From NCBI RefSeq assembly GCF_004000925.1, contig NZ_BIME01000002.1, positions 620,001 to 684,000 on the forward strand: a DNA stretch of 64,000 nt. Reading direction: 5' to 3'. Below are positions 33,404-43,349 of the stretch, in pieces. Position 1 is the stretch's first letter. Every line of letters begins with the position of its first letter. Below the pieces are notes generated by a model, which saw only the letters and a program-made list of their open reading frames with translations, had not been told where the DNA came from and ran no database searches. The stretch is from Paenibacillus illinoisensis NBRC 15959 (GTDB taxonomy: Bacteria; Bacillota; Bacilli; Paenibacillales; Paenibacillaceae). A program made the position numbers and the translations under genes.

Positions 33404-34750
33404 ATGAACAAACTAAAATGGTTATTGCAGCATATGAGAACCAGAACGAAGATCATAATCTCTCTACTTATTATTGTTTTAATCGTAGCAGGAATTATTG
33501 TAAGAAATTTATCAGTCTATGTTGAAGAAGAAAATTATGTTCCTGCAGCAAGTACTGAGAGCTTTCGCGTAGCGCTTTCAGTGAGCCCATTTTCGGGGAA
33601 CGCATTTCAGAAAGGTTACACCTACACTGCCGGGAATTTAACAGCGAATAACAGAGAGGATTTAGAACGAATGTACATGTCATCGGGTGCTACGGAGATG
33701 TACGCACGAATTGCGACAAAGAGATATCCTACAGAAGATAACCTGGTGAATGGTGAGGAAGATTCAAACGCTAATTACCACACGTTAGAGCAGGGATTAG
33801 AGTTAGCCCACATGGCAGCCAAATTAAAAATACCGTTAAACCCTGAACTCATGCTTGCTTACACTTATATGGATATGGACCGGCAACAAGCTCCTAACTT
33901 CGAAGTATATCCCGAGATCTTTGCCTTGCAAAAAGGGAAACAGTGGGAAGAATTAACATTGGATGAAATGAACGTCGTTCTGGAGGCTTACGGTGAGTTT
34001 GTCGCTACAGAAATTTTGAAAACGGGTGCGACAGTAGAGAACTGGAATATTGGCAATGAAGCTAACTATGGTTTTGCAGGAGTAAGCATCGGATTGAAAA
34101 CCGCAGTAAACGAAAAACTCGAAAAAGTTCCGGGTTTTATGAGACATGTCTATTCTGTCATGTGTACCAACTGGCTCAAGAAAAATATATGGAAATACAA
34201 TGCAGTACAGATGGCTTCAGTTGCTAAAGGAATTAAAAATGCTTACGAGAATTTGGGACTTAATTCAAGTAAGGTCAAGTTTTCAACTCATATCGCAACC
34301 GTAGTCACAACCGTTCATACAGCAGTCACATATTTCAAGACGTTAAAGGAAAATGGATTCCCAGTTGATACTGCTGGTATCAGTTTCTATCCTAGTGCGC
34401 CAGGAGTATACATTGATAAAATGGTTATGTATAAAAAAATCGTTACTGCTATTAACAAACAGGTAGGTATTCCTGTATTTATCGCCGAGTTTTCTTATCC
34501 TTCAGGTGAGGTGCAAGGTGCATATGCCGGATGGTCAAAAACCGTCAAGGGCTACCCACATAATGAAGAAGGACAAGCTGCTATCTATCATGATGTTATT
34601 GAGTGGGGAAAAACACACGGACTAATAGGGATCCGGTATTGGGCTCCTGATTTCAGTGAGTGGGGGAGTATGTCAATGTTTGATTACTTGGACAATGGCG
34701 CTAAAGCCAAGAAAATATTAATGGATGCTATTCACGAAGAGACCAATTAA
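33404..34750 (+). CDS. Membrane-anchored GH53-like endo-galactanase
   Basis: 448 residues. A basic N-terminus and one hydrophobic helix (about 16-34) with no clear cleavage site suggest a signal anchor. The (beta/alpha)8 domain shows the clan GH-A pair: acid/base Glu in NWNIGNEANYGF and nucleophile Glu in VFIAEFSYPSGE, with surrounding WAPDFSEWGSMSMFD. The arrangement is closest to GH53 arabinogalactan endo-beta-1,4-galactanases, though a long insertion (about 225-260, lysine-rich) is atypical. Probably degrades plant galactan at the cell surface. It stands alone with its own terminator. Confidence 0.75.
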   Translation: MNKLKWLLQHMRTRTKIIISLLIIVLIVAGIIVRNLSVYVEEENYVPAASTESFRVALSVSPFSGNAFQKGYTYTAGNLTANNREDLERMYMSSGATEMYARIATKRYPTEDNLVNGEEDSNANYHTLEQGLELAHMAAKLKIPLNPELMLAYTYMDMDRQQAPNFEVYPEIFALQKGKQWEELTLDEMNVVLEAYGEFVATEILKTGATVENWNIGNEANYGFAGVSIGLKTAVNEKLEKVPGFMRHVYSVMCTNWLKKNIWKYNAVQMASVAKGIKNAYENLGLNSSKVKFSTHIATVVTTVHTAVTYFKTLKENGFPVDTAGISFYPSAPGVYIDKMVMYKKIVTAINKQVGIPVFIAEFSYPSGEVQGAYAGWSKTVKGYPHNEEGQAAIYHDVIEWGKTHGLIGIRYWAPDFSEWGSMSMFDYLDNGAKAKKILMDAIHEETN

Positions 34751-34772
34751 AATAACATATATTCAAACAGAA

Positions 34773-34797
34773 AAGTCGCTTTTAGCGGCTTTTTGTT
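34773..34797 (+). terminator. Terminator after the GH53-like gene
   Basis: AGTCGCT-ttt-AGCGGCT with one G-U pair, then TTTTTG. The following 34798-34980 shows nothing beyond AT-rich upstream DNA of the LPMO gene. Confidence 0.65.
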
Positions 34798-35000
34798 CTT
34801 TCTACTAAGAGAGGAGCGGTTCAATTATCTTATGTTCAAACCTAGAGCTAATACGACTTTTCTCCTGTTTTTCAACAAAACAAATATCATGAAAAGGGTT
34901 TTTTATCCAAAAGAAATTAGAACTTTGTTCTCTTACAGCTCCATGTAAAATTTTATAAAATTTTCTTGTTAACATCATCAGACTTTACAGGAGGATTATT

Positions 35001-36386
35001 ATGTCAACTTATCTCTCAATCTCAGGTGCTAGGAAAACATCCTTGGTACCGAAAACGATCCTGGTATTTGCAACGGGTATATTGTTTTTGCTGGTGTATG
35101 CAAATGTCACCTCAGCTCATGGTTACTTAGAGTCACCAGCCAGCCGCGCATACTTATGCCAACAGAATCTCAATAGTAACTGCGGTCAGGTGCAATATGA
35201 ACCACAAAGTGTGGAAGCAAAAGGGAACTTTCCGGCGGGAGGCCCATTAGATGGAGAAATTACAGGAGGAGGTATTTTTCCGGAGTTATATACTCAAACG
35301 GCAGAACGTTGGACGAAGCTAGACATGCAAACAGGAAGCCAAACCTTTACCTGGAAATTGACAGCGGCACATGCAACAAAAGAGTGGAAATATTACATAA
35401 CCAAGAAAGACTGGAACCCTAATTCTCCGATTGAGCGTAAGGATTTAGAACTGTTTTGTACCTACAGTGATGGCGGGAAATTGCCAGAAAAATCGGTCTC
35501 ACATCAATGTGAAATACCAGCAGACCGTACCGGTTATCATGTTATTCTCGGCGTTTGGGAAATCGCTGATACTGGTAATGCCTTTTATCAAGCGCTTGAC
35601 GTAAATTTAACGAAATCGGATAGTGGAAGTGGAACAAACACCGATGTAACAGCGCCAACAGCTCCAATAAATCTAAAAGCAAGCAACATCACGACAAAAT
35701 CACTTACACTTAGCTGGCATCCTTCGACTGATAATGTGAGTGTAATGAGTTATGAACTTTATCAAAATGGACACAAGATTGCGACTATTCCAGGAACGTC
35801 TATATCCTATGATGTAAGTGGATTAAGTCAAGGAACAACTTATATCTATGCGTTAAAAGCGATTGATGCTGCAGGTAATGGATCCCCTCTCAGTTCGGAG
35901 ATTACAGTGCAGACAACTTCTGCAACCATACCTGACACTTTAGCTCCAACGGCTCCAAGTAATCTTCACGCACATACCGTGAGTGCAGCATCAGTAAGTC
36001 TGATGTGGTCCAGTTCAACGGATAATGTGGCCGTTAGCAGCTACGACATTTACCAAGGATCAGAGCGGATCGCTACTGTAAATGGAACCGTGACAAGTTA
36101 TGAGGTAACCGGTCTGAAATCAAGCTCGACATATACATTTTCAATTAAAGCCAAGGATTCTGCTGGAAATGTATCTGTAGCGAGTAACGTCATTACAGTT
36201 ACTACACTTGAGTCATCTCCGCCAGTTGTAGAACCGGATGCACCTGAAGCTTGGGCTGAGAATACGTCATACCACATCGGTGATCGTGTCCTTTACAAAG
36301 GGGTCGTTTATATTTGTCGTCAAGCTCACACATCAATATATACTTGGACTCCTTCCGAAGTCCTTGCATTGTGGTTGCCAGAATAG
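35001..36386 (+). CDS. AA10 lytic polysaccharide monooxygenase with two FnIII and a CBM5/12
   Basis: 461 residues. A long signal peptide ends at TSA, leaving His40 (HGYLESP) as the mature N-terminus, the first ligand of the copper histidine brace; the second is His124 in TAAHATKEW, with Phe195 in GNAFYQALDV. Two fibronectin type III modules (about 218-305 and 315-403) precede a Pro-rich link and a chitin-type CBM5/12 (WAENTSYHIGDRVLYKGVVYICRQAH, about 415-461). The enzyme is secreted and oxidatively cleaves crystalline chitin or cellulose; the CBM favours chitin. AGGAGG ribosome site, own terminator. Confidence 0.93.
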   Translation: MSTYLSISGARKTSLVPKTILVFATGILFLLVYANVTSAHGYLESPASRAYLCQQNLNSNCGQVQYEPQSVEAKGNFPAGGPLDGEITGGGIFPELYTQTAERWTKLDMQTGSQTFTWKLTAAHATKEWKYYITKKDWNPNSPIERKDLELFCTYSDGGKLPEKSVSHQCEIPADRTGYHVILGVWEIADTGNAFYQALDVNLTKSDSGSGTNTDVTAPTAPINLKASNITTKSLTLSWHPSTDNVSVMSYELYQNGHKIATIPGTSISYDVSGLSQGTTYIYALKAIDAAGNGSPLSSEITVQTTSATIPDTLAPTAPSNLHAHTVSAASVSLMWSSSTDNVAVSSYDIYQGSERIATVNGTVTSYEVTGLKSSSTYTFSIKAKDSAGNVSVASNVITVTTLESSPPVVEPDAPEAWAENTSYHIGDRVLYKGVVYICRQAHTSIYTWTPSEVLALWLPE

Positions 36387-36390
36387 CCGA

Positions 36391-36427
36391 AAGTCACTCA
36401 GGATTTGTTCCTGAGTGACTTTTTTTG
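36391..36427 (+). terminator. Terminator after the LPMO gene
   Basis: AAGTCACTCAGG-atttgtt-CCTGAGTGACTT followed by TTTTTT: a perfect 12-bp stem. Confidence 0.9.
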
Positions 36428-36671
36428 ATGAGCGCTCGCGAGGATTCAGAGACAGTTTCAACATAATCGATGACAAATGTTTATTTTTGCATACTTGGGT
36501 GAACATATGAATATAAAACGTTGTTTAGCGGACACATGGCGTGCTGTTTGATTATTGCAAGTGAATTTTTTGTGATTTATTATTGCCAATGTAAGGTTTT
36601 AATTGAGAATTTTATTCTCATCTAAAATAGACGAACATTTCGTTAATTCACTTAATAAAGGAGTATGGATC

Positions 36672-37460
36672 ATGAGTAAACGTTTTGAATCAAAAGTTAT
36701 TTTAATTACTGGAGCAGGCTCAGGTCTGGGACAAGCAGCGGCACTTGAAATCGCAAAAGATGGTGCCAAGCTTGCTCTCGTTGACCTTAATCAACCTGCA
36801 CTTGAAGAGACCAAAAAATTGATTCTGGAAGTTGCACCTGAGGCAGAAGTTCTTCTTCTTACTGCGGATGTATCTGATGAGCAAGCTGTTCAAAAATATG
36901 TAGATGATTCGGTTCAAAAGTTCGGTCGCATCGATGGCTTCTACAACAATGCGGGGATCGAAGGTACTCAGGCTCCTACAGCTGAATATAACAGTAAAGT
37001 GTTTGACAAAGTCATTGACATTAACCTTAAAGGTGTCTTTTATGGTATGAAATACGTTCTTCCCGTGATGAAAGAGCAACAATCCGGTTCCATTGTCAAT
37101 GTTGCATCTGTTGGCGGGATTCGCGGAGTTCTGAATCAGGCGGCGTATGTCGCAAGTAAACATGCTGTATCGGGTATGACGAAAAATGCAGCAATCGAGT
37201 ACGGACAATATAACCTGAGCATCAACGCTATCGCTCCAGGGGCAATTATGACTGCGATGGTTGTCGGTTCCCTTAAACAAATCGGTGGCGAAGAAGGATG
37301 GGAAGAAGCCGGCAAAGAATTTGTTAGCGTAAACCCTAAGAGACGTTTTGGTAAACCTGAAGAAGTAGGTCGTCTTGTTGCCTTCCTGCTATCCGGTGAA
37401 TCCGAATTTATTAATGGTGCTGTCATTCCTATTGATGGCGGACAATCGAACCAATACTAA
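36672..37460 (+). CDS. Short-chain dehydrogenase/reductase
   Basis: 262 residues from ATG 36672 (AAAGGAG at about 10 nt). Classical SDR signature: ILITGAGSGLGQAA, LALVDL (acidic residue, NAD-type pocket), NNAGIEG, NVASVGG, YVASKHAVSG and closing NGAVIPIDGGQSNQY. Close in type to glucose/3-hydroxyacyl dehydrogenase-like SDRs. Monocistronic with its own terminator; the 200 bp upstream is AT-rich with no recognisable operator. Substrate unknown. Confidence 0.88.
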   Translation: MSKRFESKVILITGAGSGLGQAAALEIAKDGAKLALVDLNQPALEETKKLILEVAPEAEVLLLTADVSDEQAVQKYVDDSVQKFGRIDGFYNNAGIEGTQAPTAEYNSKVFDKVIDINLKGVFYGMKYVLPVMKEQQSGSIVNVASVGGIRGVLNQAAYVASKHAVSGMTKNAAIEYGQYNLSINAIAPGAIMTAMVVGSLKQIGGEEGWEEAGKEFVSVNPKRRFGKPEEVGRLVAFLLSGESEFINGAVIPIDGGQSNQY

Positions 37461-37519
37461 TAACATGAAGATCCCTCTTTGGCAATGTCATTAAGAGGAG
37501 GCTCTAAATGAAGAAAAAG

Positions 37520-37554
37520 AGCAGGTCATCCAAAAGATGGCTTGCTTTTTTTTT
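37520..37554 (+). terminator. Terminator after the SDR gene
   Basis: AGCAGGTCATC-caaaa-GATGGCTTGCT (two G-U pairs) followed by eight T. Confidence 0.75.
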
Positions 37555-37706
37555 GTGCTGAATAAGAAAATGAACTTGATAAGTAATTGGGAATATGAAA
37601 GAGGAAGCCATAGCCCAGCATAACATAGAGAAGCAGAGGGACCCGTATTCCGCTGTATGACATTAGGAAGCGTAGGGTTTAACAAACAGGTTAGCGTAGC
37701 GTCTAA

Positions 37707-38018
37707 AGAGTCGTATATCTCAAAGAACAACATCTGCACTTGCCCATTGAGATTGCGGACATTGCTAGGTCAGCAATGAGTTAAAAATACCATTTTCAGC
37801 GAATATTTCATGCAGTGACAGGTGTTACCGTAACCCAGTACGTGAGGAATAGGCGGCTAACGCTTACGGTGCAGGAGTTAGTGGGAACGGATTGTAAAGT
37901 CATTGATGTCGCGTTGAAGTACGGTTATGACAGTCCGGCAGCATTTACAAAAGCTTTTCAGCGGATGCATGGGGTAACACCTCTTGCGGCTAAGAAAATA
38001 AATGTACGAAGAAGATGA
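37707..38018 (+). pseudogene. Degraded AraC-family regulator with in-frame stop
   Basis: The frame reads LKEQHLHLPIEIADIARSAMS, then TAA (37782-37784), then KYHFQRIFHAVTGVTVTQYV and VIDVALKYGYDSPAAFTKAFQRMHGVTP, ending RRR at 38018. This is the N-terminal double helix-turn-helix of an AraC regulator of the type that normally carries a C-terminal GyrI-like effector domain. Both the beginning and the whole effector part are missing. A TCA-to-TAA change would explain the internal stop. Confidence 0.75.
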
Positions 38019-38107
38019 AATTCCCGGATGCCAAGCCATTTCACCTGCAAAAGAACACGACTTTTTACTCGAACTGTGTCCAACAGCCCATTATTATTAC
38101 ACCAAAA

Positions 38108-39055
38108 CTATAATATCTGATTGAGCTTGCTTTCAGGCTCTTCACCATTCTCTACACGTTTTATATTCTTTATAAAGAAATCATATCTTTTTTTATGAAA
38201 TTTCCGACCATCAGGCATTCCTGCTGTATGGGGGGTAAGTATCACATTACCCAGATTCCGGAGCTCACTGTCCATAGGAAGCGGTTCAGATTCAAACACA
38301 TCCAGACATGCGCCTGCAATATCCCCGTTTTTTAATGCATCAATCAAGTCTCTTTCATTGACAATCCCGCCGCGGGCTGTATTGATAAACAGTGTGGTAT
38401 TCTTCATTTTCTTGAATACCGCTTTGTTGATCAGTTGTTTGGTTTGCTGATTCAAAGGAATATGTACACTGACGATGTCCGATGTGCTTACAAGCGTATC
38501 GAAATCCGTCATTTTCACAAAACCATCCGACTGTACATTGGTATTTCTGGCATAAGCCAGCACATTCATATCAAAAACGTTGCTAAACGCAGCTACCTTT
38601 TTTCCGATAGCGCCCAAACCGACAATCCCAATTGTTTTTCCTTTTAATTCACTCCCTGTATAGTTCAATTGATTTTCATCCATCTTGTTTTTCATGAACG
38701 AATCAAGAAACGGTATGTTTTTATAAAAAGACATTATCATTGCCATTACGTGCTCGGCCACTGCCTGTGCGTTCACCCCTGCAGCATTAGCGACCCAAAT
38801 GCCAAGCTGTGTGCAGGCAGGAATATCTACATTATCAAATCCTGCACCTGTCTGTACCAATTTTAATTTTTTTGCGGCAGAAAGCAGGCTGTGATCCACT
38901 TTAATATGCTCAGGGACGAGTACATGGCAATCTTCAAGGTGATGCAGCATCTCTTGTCCGGGCGGGACAATTACAACGTTCCAGTCTTGGGGAAAATACC
39001 TTGAAATAGTTGATTTTGAAGTTTCGCTAAAATAGCCAACGATGAGAATCTTCAT
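38108..39055 (-). CDS. D-isomer 2-hydroxyacid dehydrogenase
   Basis: 315 residues from ATG 39055 (AAAGGTGG 8 nt upstream). N-terminal substrate domain with LVQTGAGFDNVD; NAD domain with GIVGLGAIGKKVA; catalytic Arg in NTARGGIVNERDL, Glu in CLDVFESEPLP and His in VILTPHTAG. This is the phosphoglycerate/D-lactate dehydrogenase superfamily, reducing 2-keto acids to D-2-hydroxy acids with NADH. Which acid is used cannot be told. It stands alone between a decayed AraC gene and a divergent DHFR-like gene. Confidence 0.9.
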   Translation of the reverse strand: MKILIVGYFSETSKSTISRYFPQDWNVVIVPPGQEMLHHLEDCHVLVPEHIKVDHSLLSAAKKLKLVQTGAGFDNVDIPACTQLGIWVANAAGVNAQAVAEHVMAMIMSFYKNIPFLDSFMKNKMDENQLNYTGSELKGKTIGIVGLGAIGKKVAAFSNVFDMNVLAYARNTNVQSDGFVKMTDFDTLVSTSDIVSVHIPLNQQTKQLINKAVFKKMKNTTLFINTARGGIVNERDLIDALKNGDIAGACLDVFESEPLPMDSELRNLGNVILTPHTAGMPDGRKFHKKRYDFFIKNIKRVENGEEPESKLNQIL

Positions 39056-39321
39056 TACCAAACCACCTTTCATGTTTTTAGCAATATCTTCGGAAAACGC
39101 GGTATCAAACAATTCTAAACAAAAAGTAAAATGTTGTAAAACTCAAATAAAGCGCCAGATCCACTGCCATGATCAGCTGAATCATATTCTAATGGAGAAG
39201 GACACCTTAGGAAATAAAATCTGTGATGACCGAAAGAATAATAGATCTGCTTTAAATACGACATAATTTGACGTAATTGAGATTTATAATGGTGATACAT
39301 TAAAGAAAGGAGCAGCAAAAT

Positions 39322-39873
39322 ATGAAACGAACAATAATTTTAGATTTGGCGGTTACTCTAGATGGTTTTATTGAAGGCAAGAATGGTGAGGTTGATTGGT
39401 GCATTATGGATGCAGAGATGGGGTTCGATCAGTTTTTAAATCAAATTGATACCATTTTATTTGGGAGAAAAAGCTATGATTTATGGGGAAATTTCACTCC
39501 AGAAGGACCCACGGATTCCGATAAAGAATTATGGGGATTGTTTCATAGTAAAGAGAAATATGTCTTTTCCAGAACACAAATGGGGACAGACCATAAAGCA
39601 ATATTCATAAACGATCGTATTTCTGAAGAAGTAAATAAATTAAAAAGTATGCCTGGTAAAGATATCTGGCTATATGGTGGAGCAAGTCTTATTACAACTT
39701 TTATCAATTTAGGGCTTGTTGATGAATTTAGATTATCAGTCCACCCTGTTGTTTTGGGAGAAGGAAAACCACTGTTTGTTGATATAAAACAGAGGTTGAA
39801 TTTAAAAATGGTGAATACAAGAACGTTTTCTTCGGGTGTTGTACAACTAATTTATCATTTAGATGAAAATTAA
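39322..39873 (+). CDS. Dihydrofolate-reductase-like (RibD C-terminal) protein
   Basis: 183 residues. MKRTIILDLAVTLDGFIEG at the start, ILFGRKSYDLW, and the NADPH-loop DIWLYGGASLITTFINLGLVDEF, then HPVVLGEGKPLF match the RibD_C/DHFR-like family (YyaP/YwjB group). Members are NADPH-dependent reductases with mostly unknown substrates. AAAGGAG ribosome site. The gene is more AT-rich than the UvrA-like gene beginning 15 bp downstream, so the pair probably has different origins. Confidence 0.88.
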   Translation: MKRTIILDLAVTLDGFIEGKNGEVDWCIMDAEMGFDQFLNQIDTILFGRKSYDLWGNFTPEGPTDSDKELWGLFHSKEKYVFSRTQMGTDHKAIFINDRISEEVNKLKSMPGKDIWLYGGASLITTFINLGLVDEFRLSVHPVVLGEGKPLFVDIKQRLNLKMVNTRTFSSGVVQLIYHLDEN

Positions 39874-39888
39874 ATCCAAGGTGAGGCT

Positions 39889-42164
39889 ATGAACGTCAAT
39901 GAAATCATCATTGAAGGAGCACGCGAAAATAACCTGAAAAACGTGAGTGTGCGCATCCCGAAACGAAAAATCACGGTTTTCACCGGTGTTTCGGGTTCAG
40001 GCAAATCCTCTCTGGTCTTTGACACCATCAGCGCCGAAGCTCAGCGGCAGCTTAATGAGACGTTTTCCGCTTTCATCCGCAATCGGCTGCCCCGGTTCAG
40101 TCAGCCGGACACCGATCGGATTGAGAACTTGTCTACAGCGATTGTCATCGATCAGAAAAGGTTTGGTGGCAGCTCCCGTTCGACGGTCGGCACGATAACC
40201 GATATTTATGCGATGCTCCGGCTGCTGTTCTCCAGAATTGGTAAGCCCTTTGCCGGCAATTCGCATGTTTTTTCGTTTAACGACCCGGCCGGTATGTGTC
40301 CGGAATGCTCCGGATTCGGGCAGGTTGTACAGTTCGATGTTGACAAGCTGTTGGACAGGTCCAAGTCGCTGAATGAAGGAGCGATCCTGTTCCCTGTATT
40401 TAAAGTGGGGAGCTGGTACTTGAATACGTATGTCCATTCTGGTTTGTTCGACAACGACAAGCAGCTTGCCGAATATACGCTGGCAGAATGGGATACCCTC
40501 CTCCATGGCAAAGAAAGCAAGATCGTATACCGCACCAAAGGCGGCGACATCGAATCGGATTATGAAGGTCTGCTACCCAAGCTCACCCGCCTGTATTTAA
40601 AGCGGGATAACAGTGAAATGCCAGATGCTAAACGCGAAACTCTTGACCAATTTCTATCCTATAGCGGATGTAACCTTTGCAGGGGAAGTCGGCTTAATCA
40701 AGCGGCATTAAGCTGCCGGATCAACGGGTACAACATTGCGCAATGCGCGGGGATGGAGATAGGGGATCTTATTCGGATGATCGAGATCGTTCGAGATCCC
40801 GTTGCTAGCACGATAATAGACGGAATTCTGACACGGCTGAACCATCTGGTCGATATTGGGCTGGAGTATCTTAGTCTTGACCGACAGACAGCGACTTTGT
40901 CGGGCGGGGAGTCACAGCGCATCAAAATGGTCCGTCATCTGAGCAGTAGTCTAACTGACATGATCTACATTTTCGATGAACCGAGCGTCGGACTGCATCC
41001 CCGAGATGTCCATCGTCTGAACGGCATGCTGCGCCAGCTCCGGGACAAAGGGAATACCGTACTTGTCGTTGAACATGACCGCGAAGTCATGGAGATCGCC
41101 GATTGCATCATCGATGTCGGACCTTATGCGGGAACCCGCGGCGGGGAGATCGTCTACAAAGGAGACTTTGCGGGCTTGCTGCGCTCGGATACATTGACAG
41201 GAAGGTGCTTGAAGCAAAATCTGCCCTTAAAAACAACAACTAGGGTGCCGAAGGGCAAAATGACAGTAGCTGGTGTCAGTCTACACAATCTGAGGGATGT
41301 TACGATCGATATACCCGTTGGTGTGCTGACGGTGGTTTCTGGAGTAGCAGGCTCAGGTAAAAGTACGCTGATTAACGGAGCCTTCCTGCAAACGTATCCA
41401 GAAGCGATTGTCGTTGATCAGACGGCTGTGGGAACTTCCGTCCGCTCCAATCCGGCTACCTACACAGGTATGATGGATGAGATTCGGCGGCTCTTCGCAG
41501 CAGCTAACAAGGTAAGCGCATCCTTGTTCAGCTTCAACTCCAAGGGAGCCTGTTCCAATTGTCAGGGTCTAGGGATGATCTACACGGATTTGGCCTTTCT
41601 CGAGCCGGTAAGGACGACATGTGAAGTTTGTGAAGGCAAGTGGTTTAACAATGAAGTGCTGCAGTATGAACTGAACGGAAAATCCATCAGCGATGTCCTC
41701 GAAATGACAGTACGGGAAGCTTCGGAGTTCTTCAGCAGGAAGGAGCTGCTTCGTCAATTGCAGACATTGGAGGAGGTGGGACTCGGATACTTGACACTGG
41801 GCCAGCCTCTGAACACCTTATCGGGCGGTGAATGCCAGCGCATTAACTGGCCGGAGAACTTCACAAGGAAGGCAGTCTTTACGTAATGGATGAACCGACA
41901 ACCGGACTGCATATGTCCGATATCTCCCGTCTGATGGACATAATGAACCGCTTGGTGGACGGGGTAAATACGTTGGTGGTTATCGAGCACAACCTAGATG
42001 TGATCAAGAGCGCGGATTGGATTATTGACATGGGTCCCGAGGGCGGTCACCGGGGTGGCCAAATTGTGTTCGAAGGTACTCCTGTCCAGCTTGCTGCTTA
42101 CGAGCATTCGAAAACGGGGGCATATTTACGCAAGACAGAAGCCTGTAAATCAGCATCATCCTGA
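39889..42164 (+). pseudogene. UvrA-paralogue ABC ATPase broken by a -1 frameshift
   Basis: The restored product would be about 758 residues, shorter than true UvrA (about 940-960). Domain 1: TGVSGSGKSSLVFDT, zinc-type CPECSGFGQV, GCNLCRGSRL, signature LSGGESQRIK, IFDEPSVGLHPRD. Domain 2: GVAGSGKSTL, CSNCQGLG, CEVCEGKWF, LSGGECQRI. At 41846/41847 one base is missing after CGCATTAA; frame 1 then ends at 41886, while frame 2 resumes with LAGELHKEGSLYVMDEPTTG and runs to 42164. The final Walker B and D-loop are therefore lost from the main product. This UvrA2/DrrC-like class is associated with drug resistance in some bacteria. A sequencing error is the alternative. Confidence 0.85.
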
Positions 42165-42177
42165 TTGAAAAGGGAAA

Positions 42178-42291
42178 AGCCCGGTATTATTTGTAAAGAT
42201 CATTTCCGCACTAATCGATGGACCCTTCGGGCGAACCTTTACATTTGCAGATCCAGACGGTCACTTAGTTACCCTTCACAGTAAAGCCTGA
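42178..42291 (+). pseudogene. C-terminal remnant of a VOC (glyoxalase/bleomycin-resistance) protein
   Basis: A start-less stretch ending at TGA 42289-42291 reads IISALIDGPFGRTFTFADP and DGHLVTLHSK. GxxGRTFTFxDPDGH is the signature end of VOC-fold proteins, carrying the terminal metal-site strand. The rest of the gene is absent. It lies directly behind the frameshifted UvrA-like gene, so this whole segment appears to be decaying. Confidence 0.7.
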
Positions 42292-42390
42292 TATGAAAGT
42301 GTATCTGGCTAAACAATAGGGATAATTTCTTCTGCGACAGTGAGCCAAATGTTATTACAACATGAAGAGCTTATTCCCAAAATCTGTATT

Positions 42391-42450
42391 CTCCCCATAC
42401 AGTAGACAGGTGTAATAAATCCAGCCTGTTATTGTGAGGGGAGTTTTTTT
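42391..42450 (+). terminator. Long hairpin terminator
   Basis: CTCCCC (42391-42396) pairs with GGGGAG (42438-42443), with an inner ACAGG/CCTGT stem, followed by TTTTTTT. It closes the UvrA/VOC region. Confidence 0.6.
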
Positions 42451-42571
42451 CATATTGATGAATACCAGCGATCCAGCAACACCTCTTCCTTAGAACGTGA
42501 GGGAAGTCTGGAAAAGAATTCAGATAAACAATATACTAGCTATAACAGTTTATGGTTGAGGTGAATATTTA

Positions 42572-43132
42572 ATGGATGAAATCAATGAATCAAAACAAAT
42601 GGTATTACAATTGGGCGGTGCCTTGAAAAAGTACAGAAAAGAAAAAAATATGAGCTTGGATGACTTAGCGGAATTAACGGGCGTAAGCAAACTTACACTG
42701 GGGAATATCGAACGTGGCGAGACCAATCCAACGTTGGCGATTATATGGAAAATATCAAAAGGCATATCTTTACCGCTATTGGCTTTGTTCAAATCAGAAG
42801 AGCCTGTTAGTTTGTATCGAGCAGGCGAAGGACTGCGATTTTCTAATGATCAAAAAAATTGGATCATTGAACCCGTCTTTAAAAGCAACGGTATTGAAAT
42901 GTGTCGGGCTTACTTGCAGCCGAATAGCTCGTATCACCCTGAAGGTCATCATGTCAACACAACTGAAATTGCAACAGTAATGACGGGTTCCATTGAAATT
43001 CAAGTCAACGAAGAGATTCACACATTGAATCAATATGATACGATCAGTTTTCGTGCAGATTGTCCTCACTCTTATACCAATCATACGAATAGCGAAACAG
43101 TGCTCCATATCTCCTTAACGTATGGTTTCTAA
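42572..43132 (+). CDS. XRE-cupin transcriptional regulator
   Basis: 186 residues: N-terminal XRE helix-turn-helix (about 10-70: ALKKYRKEKNMSLDDLAELTG, SKLTLGNIERGETNPTLAIIWKIS) and a C-terminal cupin (about 110-186: YHPEGHHVNTTEIATVMTG, ISFRADCPHSYTN). This two-domain class commonly controls adjacent transport or catabolic genes and binds small metabolites in the cupin. The next gene, a CynX-type transporter 220 bp downstream beyond a terminator, is a reasonable target. The ribosome site (GAGGTG) is acceptable. Confidence 0.9.
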   Translation: MDEINESKQMVLQLGGALKKYRKEKNMSLDDLAELTGVSKLTLGNIERGETNPTLAIIWKISKGISLPLLALFKSEEPVSLYRAGEGLRFSNDQKNWIIEPVFKSNGIEMCRAYLQPNSSYHPEGHHVNTTEIATVMTGSIEIQVNEEIHTLNQYDTISFRADCPHSYTNHTNSETVLHISLTYGF

Positions 43133-43154
43133 AAATCAAAATTCTACTTATCAT

Positions 43155-43200
43155 ACAACTCCGAATTCCATGACGGGAATTCAGAGTTGTATTTTTGTTT
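43155..43200 (+). terminator. Terminator after the XRE-cupin gene
   Basis: ACAACTCCGAATTCC-atgac-GGGAATTCAGAGTTGT, one mismatch, followed by ATTTTTGTTTTT. Confidence 0.88.
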
Positions 43201-43233
43201 TTAAACGATTTAAAATATATTATAGAATATTTA

Positions 43234-43262
43234 TTGTAAAAAATAATATATTATAATATACT
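43234..43262 (+). promoter_or_regulatory. Candidate promoter of the CynX-type transporter gene
   Basis: TTGTAA (43234-43239), 17 bp, TATACT (43257-43262) in a very AT-rich stretch containing several TATTATA-like palindromes that might bind the XRE-cupin protein. Confidence 0.45.
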
Positions 43263-43349
43263 TTTGTTGTCCGCGCGGATGTTATTGCCTCTTTTTTCAA
43301 TCAGCAGGAAACAAACCATACGTATGAATTCAGAAAGGAGAATTGAAGA

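Noticed and set aside
43207..43262. AT-rich palindromic stretch considered as an origin or att site
   Set aside because: No DnaA boxes, integrase or duplicated flanks; it is better explained as promoter DNA of the CynX-type gene.
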